Positions 42,236 to 44,412 of a stretch of DNA of 44,412 nucleotides are shown in pieces. The stretch comes from Thermohalobaculum sp050331335. Lineage in GTDB: Bacteria; Pseudomonadota; Alphaproteobacteria; Rhodobacterales; Rhodobacteraceae. The notes beneath the pieces are model-generated. The model ran no database searches. It saw nothing but the letters and a program-made list of their open reading frames with translations, and was not told where the DNA came from. A program made the position numbers and the translations under genes. Location: NCBI GenBank assembly GCA_050331335.1, contig JBHJGY010000077.1:1-44412 (forward strand), in the 5' to 3' direction. Each line of letters begins with the position of its first letter. Positions within the stretch are counted from its first letter, which is position 1.

Positions 42236-44351
42236 GTTTGGAGCGCAGTTCGTCGGTTGCGGCGCGGGCCTCGGTCTGGTCGCGCACGACGATCGGTCGG
42301 ATCAACACCAGAAGTTCACTGCGCTGGAAGGACTCCGACTCGGTGCCGAAAAGGCTGCCCACCACGGGGATGCGCGAAAGCCCGGGGATGCCGTCGCGCC
42401 CGCTCTCCTGCTGCTCTTCGATCAGCCCGGCAAGCGCGATGGTCTCCCCGCTTTGCACGGCCACGGAACTCTGGACGACGCGGGTGGCGATGGTCGGGTT
42501 GCCGCCGGTGCCTTCTCCTGACACCGCGGAAACCTCCTGGACGATCTCCAACACGACCAGCCCGCCCGCATTTACGGTCGGCCGGATTTCGAGGATGACC
42601 CCGGTGTCGCGGAATTCGGTTTCCGACACGATGGGCGCATCCAAATCGTCGGTCGAGCTCGAGGAACGCACGCTCACCGGTACCTGATCGCCGACCTGGA
42701 GCCGGGCGATTCGGTTGTCGAGCACCATCAGCGTCGGCGAGGAAAGGATGCGCACATCGGTCACCTCGTCGAGCGCTGAGAGGGTGACACCGATATCGCC
42801 GGTTCGGAAGGCCGCGTTAAACCCAGGAAAGACGTTTCCGAAGGCGCCCGCAGCCACATCCGTAAAGTTGAATGCGAAATTGCCCGAATTCAGGAACCAT
42901 CGGACGCCGAACTCGAGCGCGTCGTTCAGCTGGACCTCGACAAGGGTCGCCTCGATCATCACCTGGAGGGGCTGCGTGTCGAGGCGGGCGAGCGCAGTCT
43001 CGACGGACTGGGATCCGGCGGTGGTGGCGAGTGCCACGATGGCGTTGGTGCTCTCGTCAGCGGTGATCCGGAGCACGCCGGTTTGCGGCCCAAGGCCTGC
43101 GGGAGCCCCCGGCGCCTGAGCGAAGGGCTGGGCCGCGTCGGCCGGGGGAAGAGGGGCGGCACCGTCGGGTTCTGCGTTTTCGGCCCCGTCGTCCTGCGGC
43201 TCGCCGAGCCCGAGGCCCGCTTCCACGCCGCCTGTCCCCGCCCGCCGCGGCGCCAGCCCCTCCCGGGCACCGCCGCCAAGCGCCGTCACCTCTGCGTCGA
43301 AGATCGCGCCCAGGATCGTCGCGAGCTCTCCGGCGCGCCGGTTGCGCACCTCAAAGATATGCAGCCGCGGCGTCTCCCCTGCATCCTGGTCGAGAAAGCC
43401 GATGAACTCGCGGGCCTCTTCGACGAGCCCGGGACGATCTGCGACGAGGAGGATGGCGTTCATACGGGCGACGGGAAGGATGCTGAGATCCGGATCGGGT
43501 GTGCCGTCCGGGCGGGCGAACATCACCTCAAGCTCGTCCGCCACCGCGTTGGGCGTCGCGGCGCGGAGCGGCAGGAGCGCGAAGGACCGCCCGGCGAGGT
43601 GGTCGACATCGAGCACCATGATGAGATCGAGGAGGGTTTCCTGCTCTGCGCGGGTGCCGATGGTAAAGACGAGGTTACGCCGGGGGTCGTAGCGGATGCT
43701 TCCGGTGACGGGGGCGAATTCGTCGAGTACCCCTCGCAGATCCTCGGTGCCGATGTGGCGCAGTGGCGTCACCCTAACGGTGAGACCGCGAGCAGCGGCG
43801 TCGCGGGCGCTGACGAGGGGGGCGGCCGTCCCGGCCTCCGATCTTGGGAGTACCCGGAAGACCCCGTCGCGCTCCACAAGGGCCGCCCCGTTGAGCCGCA
43901 GGATCTCCTCCAGCGTCGGAAGAACTTCGGCGCGGGAAAGCGGCCGGTTGCTGCGGAAGGTCACTTCCCCGTCGACACTTGGATCGATCACATAGCTCGC
44001 GCCGAGCCCGTCTTCGAGCATCATCCGAACGACGCTTTGAAGATCGGCGCGCTGGAAATCAAGCGTGATCTCGGGGGCGCCGGCGCCGATGGCGCTTTGG
44101 CCGCGCGGCCGGCCCGGGGCAGCGATTTGCGGTGTGCCCCGGCGAATGAAGCCGCGCACGGCCCGCGCTTGGGCGGCTTCCTGGGCGAGGGCGGACGGGC
44201 TAGCGGCCTCGCCCCCGGCCCCGGCCAACTGCGGCGCCGCCAGGTTTGACGGGGCCAAGGGCAGGTCGCCGCCGAAGCGGTCGCGCGGACGCTCCCCACA
44301 GCCCCCCAGGAGCAGGGCCACACCGAGGATTGCCCGAGCCGATTTCAGCAC
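42180..44351 (-). CDS. gspD: Type II secretion outer-membrane secretin GspD
   Basis: 723 residues. A lipoprotein signal with lipobox LLLGGC near the start suggests a self-piloting secretin. An N0 domain (ITLDFQRADLQSVVRMML onward) and N1-N3 domains follow; a low-complexity insert of about 60 residues rich in Gly, Ala, Pro and Asp sits in N3. The C-terminal secretin domain has GDQVPVSVRS and IPGLSRIPVVGSLFG. Start GTG 44351 is chosen because GGGGAG lies 5 bases upstream; GTG 44357 is an alternative. It forms the outer-membrane pore for folded exoproteins. Other gsp genes are not in the window. Confidence 0.9.
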   Translation of the reverse strand: MLKSARAILGVALLLGGCGERPRDRFGGDLPLAPSNLAAPQLAGAGGEAASPSALAQEAAQARAVRGFIRRGTPQIAAPGRPRGQSAIGAGAPEITLDFQRADLQSVVRMMLEDGLGASYVIDPSVDGEVTFRSNRPLSRAEVLPTLEEILRLNGAALVERDGVFRVLPRSEAGTAAPLVSARDAAARGLTVRVTPLRHIGTEDLRGVLDEFAPVTGSIRYDPRRNLVFTIGTRAEQETLLDLIMVLDVDHLAGRSFALLPLRAATPNAVADELEVMFARPDGTPDPDLSILPVARMNAILLVADRPGLVEEAREFIGFLDQDAGETPRLHIFEVRNRRAGELATILGAIFDAEVTALGGGAREGLAPRRAGTGGVEAGLGLGEPQDDGAENAEPDGAAPLPPADAAQPFAQAPGAPAGLGPQTGVLRITADESTNAIVALATTAGSQSVETALARLDTQPLQVMIEATLVEVQLNDALEFGVRWFLNSGNFAFNFTDVAAGAFGNVFPGFNAAFRTGDIGVTLSALDEVTDVRILSSPTLMVLDNRIARLQVGDQVPVSVRSSSSTDDLDAPIVSETEFRDTGVILEIRPTVNAGGLVVLEIVQEVSAVSGEGTGGNPTIATRVVQSSVAVQSGETIALAGLIEEQQESGRDGIPGLSRIPVVGSLFGTESESFQRSELLVLIRPIVVRDQTEARAATDELRSKLSVLAAPPPDRSILMRQF

Positions 44352-44362
44352 ATTCACTCCCC
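44349..44362 (-). promoter_or_regulatory. Ribosome binding site for the GTG start of gspD
   Basis: GGGGAG (44362-44357 on the minus strand) lies 5 bases before GTG 44351. The same G-run abuts GTG 44357 directly, which makes that start less likely. Confidence 0.5.
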
Positions 44363-44412
44363 AGGACACGTTGCACCAGATCCGGCTCACTAGCGAAGAG
44401 CAGAGCAATCAT

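Noticed and set aside
43083..44249. A 388-codon plus-strand open frame opposite gspD
   Set aside because: It is a shadow of the secretin gene with no protein pattern.
1..44412. tRNA, rRNA, CRISPR array or prophage module
   Set aside because: No cloverleaf-like or rRNA-like stretch, no regularly spaced short repeats, and apart from the IS/Prim-Pol debris no phage structural or integrase genes were seen.

Overview
The window is 44.4 kb of GC-rich DNA (roughly two thirds G+C by eye) with densely packed, often translationally coupled genes (ATGA, GTGA and TGATG overlaps). The gene content points to a Gram-negative alphaproteobacterium, most likely a Rhodobacterales/Roseobacter-type marine bacterium: peptide and polyamine ABC operons, acetylpolyamine and N-carbamoylputrescine hydrolases, a lipid A acyltransferase, a type II secretin, and DUF4214 proteins without N-terminal signals. 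This taxonomic call is inference. I see no rRNA, tRNA or CRISPR array.

Layout. 1-850: debris of a mobile element. An IS3-family insertion with an internal deletion sits inside a primase-polymerase-type gene and ends it. 1139-8088: a DegT-type aminotransferase, divergent from a complete five-gene DppABCDF-type peptide transporter operon. 8184-12494: one very large secreted-type protein with a phosphodiesterase-like domain lacking its usual metal-binding histidines, an Ig-like domain, four long tandem repeats and a DUF4214 tail. 13038-16378: an LpxL-type acyltransferase followed by GnnA- and GnnB-like enzymes, a set that suggests lipid A built on 2,3-diamino-glucose. 16526-17911: a DUF3179 protein. 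18306-19687: an intracellular trypsin-like protease with a small partner. 20104-22221: a large secreted protein, possibly a PhoX/DUF839-type propeller.

22273-28812 is a periplasmic redox/iron-type locus. On the plus strand lie imelysin, a di-haem DUF1111 protein, a second imelysin-family protein and DUF1513. Divergent on the minus strand lie a secreted helical protein and a miniature di-haem protein that keeps the DUF1111 motif order in less than half the length. 29061-36310 is a polyamine region: potABCD-type import genes converge at a strong hairpin on an amidase / acetylpolyamine amidohydrolase / N-carbamoylputrescine amidase operon, so import and deacylation probably serve one catabolic route. 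36668-38678 is a three-gene operon of a Na/Pi-type transporter, a small coiled-coil protein and a secreted PepSY-like protein.

38679-39446 is a long, partly AT-rich non-coding stretch with small repeats, followed by a second DUF4214 protein. The right end carries a 2-oxoglutarate/iron oxygenase and two type II secretion genes, gspK and gspD, whose 3' ends overlap by 56 bp on opposite strands.

The best candidates for something poorly described are the trypsin-like protease with its prodomain-like partner, the miniature di-haem protein beside the imelysin operon, the histidine-free phosphodiesterase-like giant protein, and the transporter/coiled-coil/PepSY operon.
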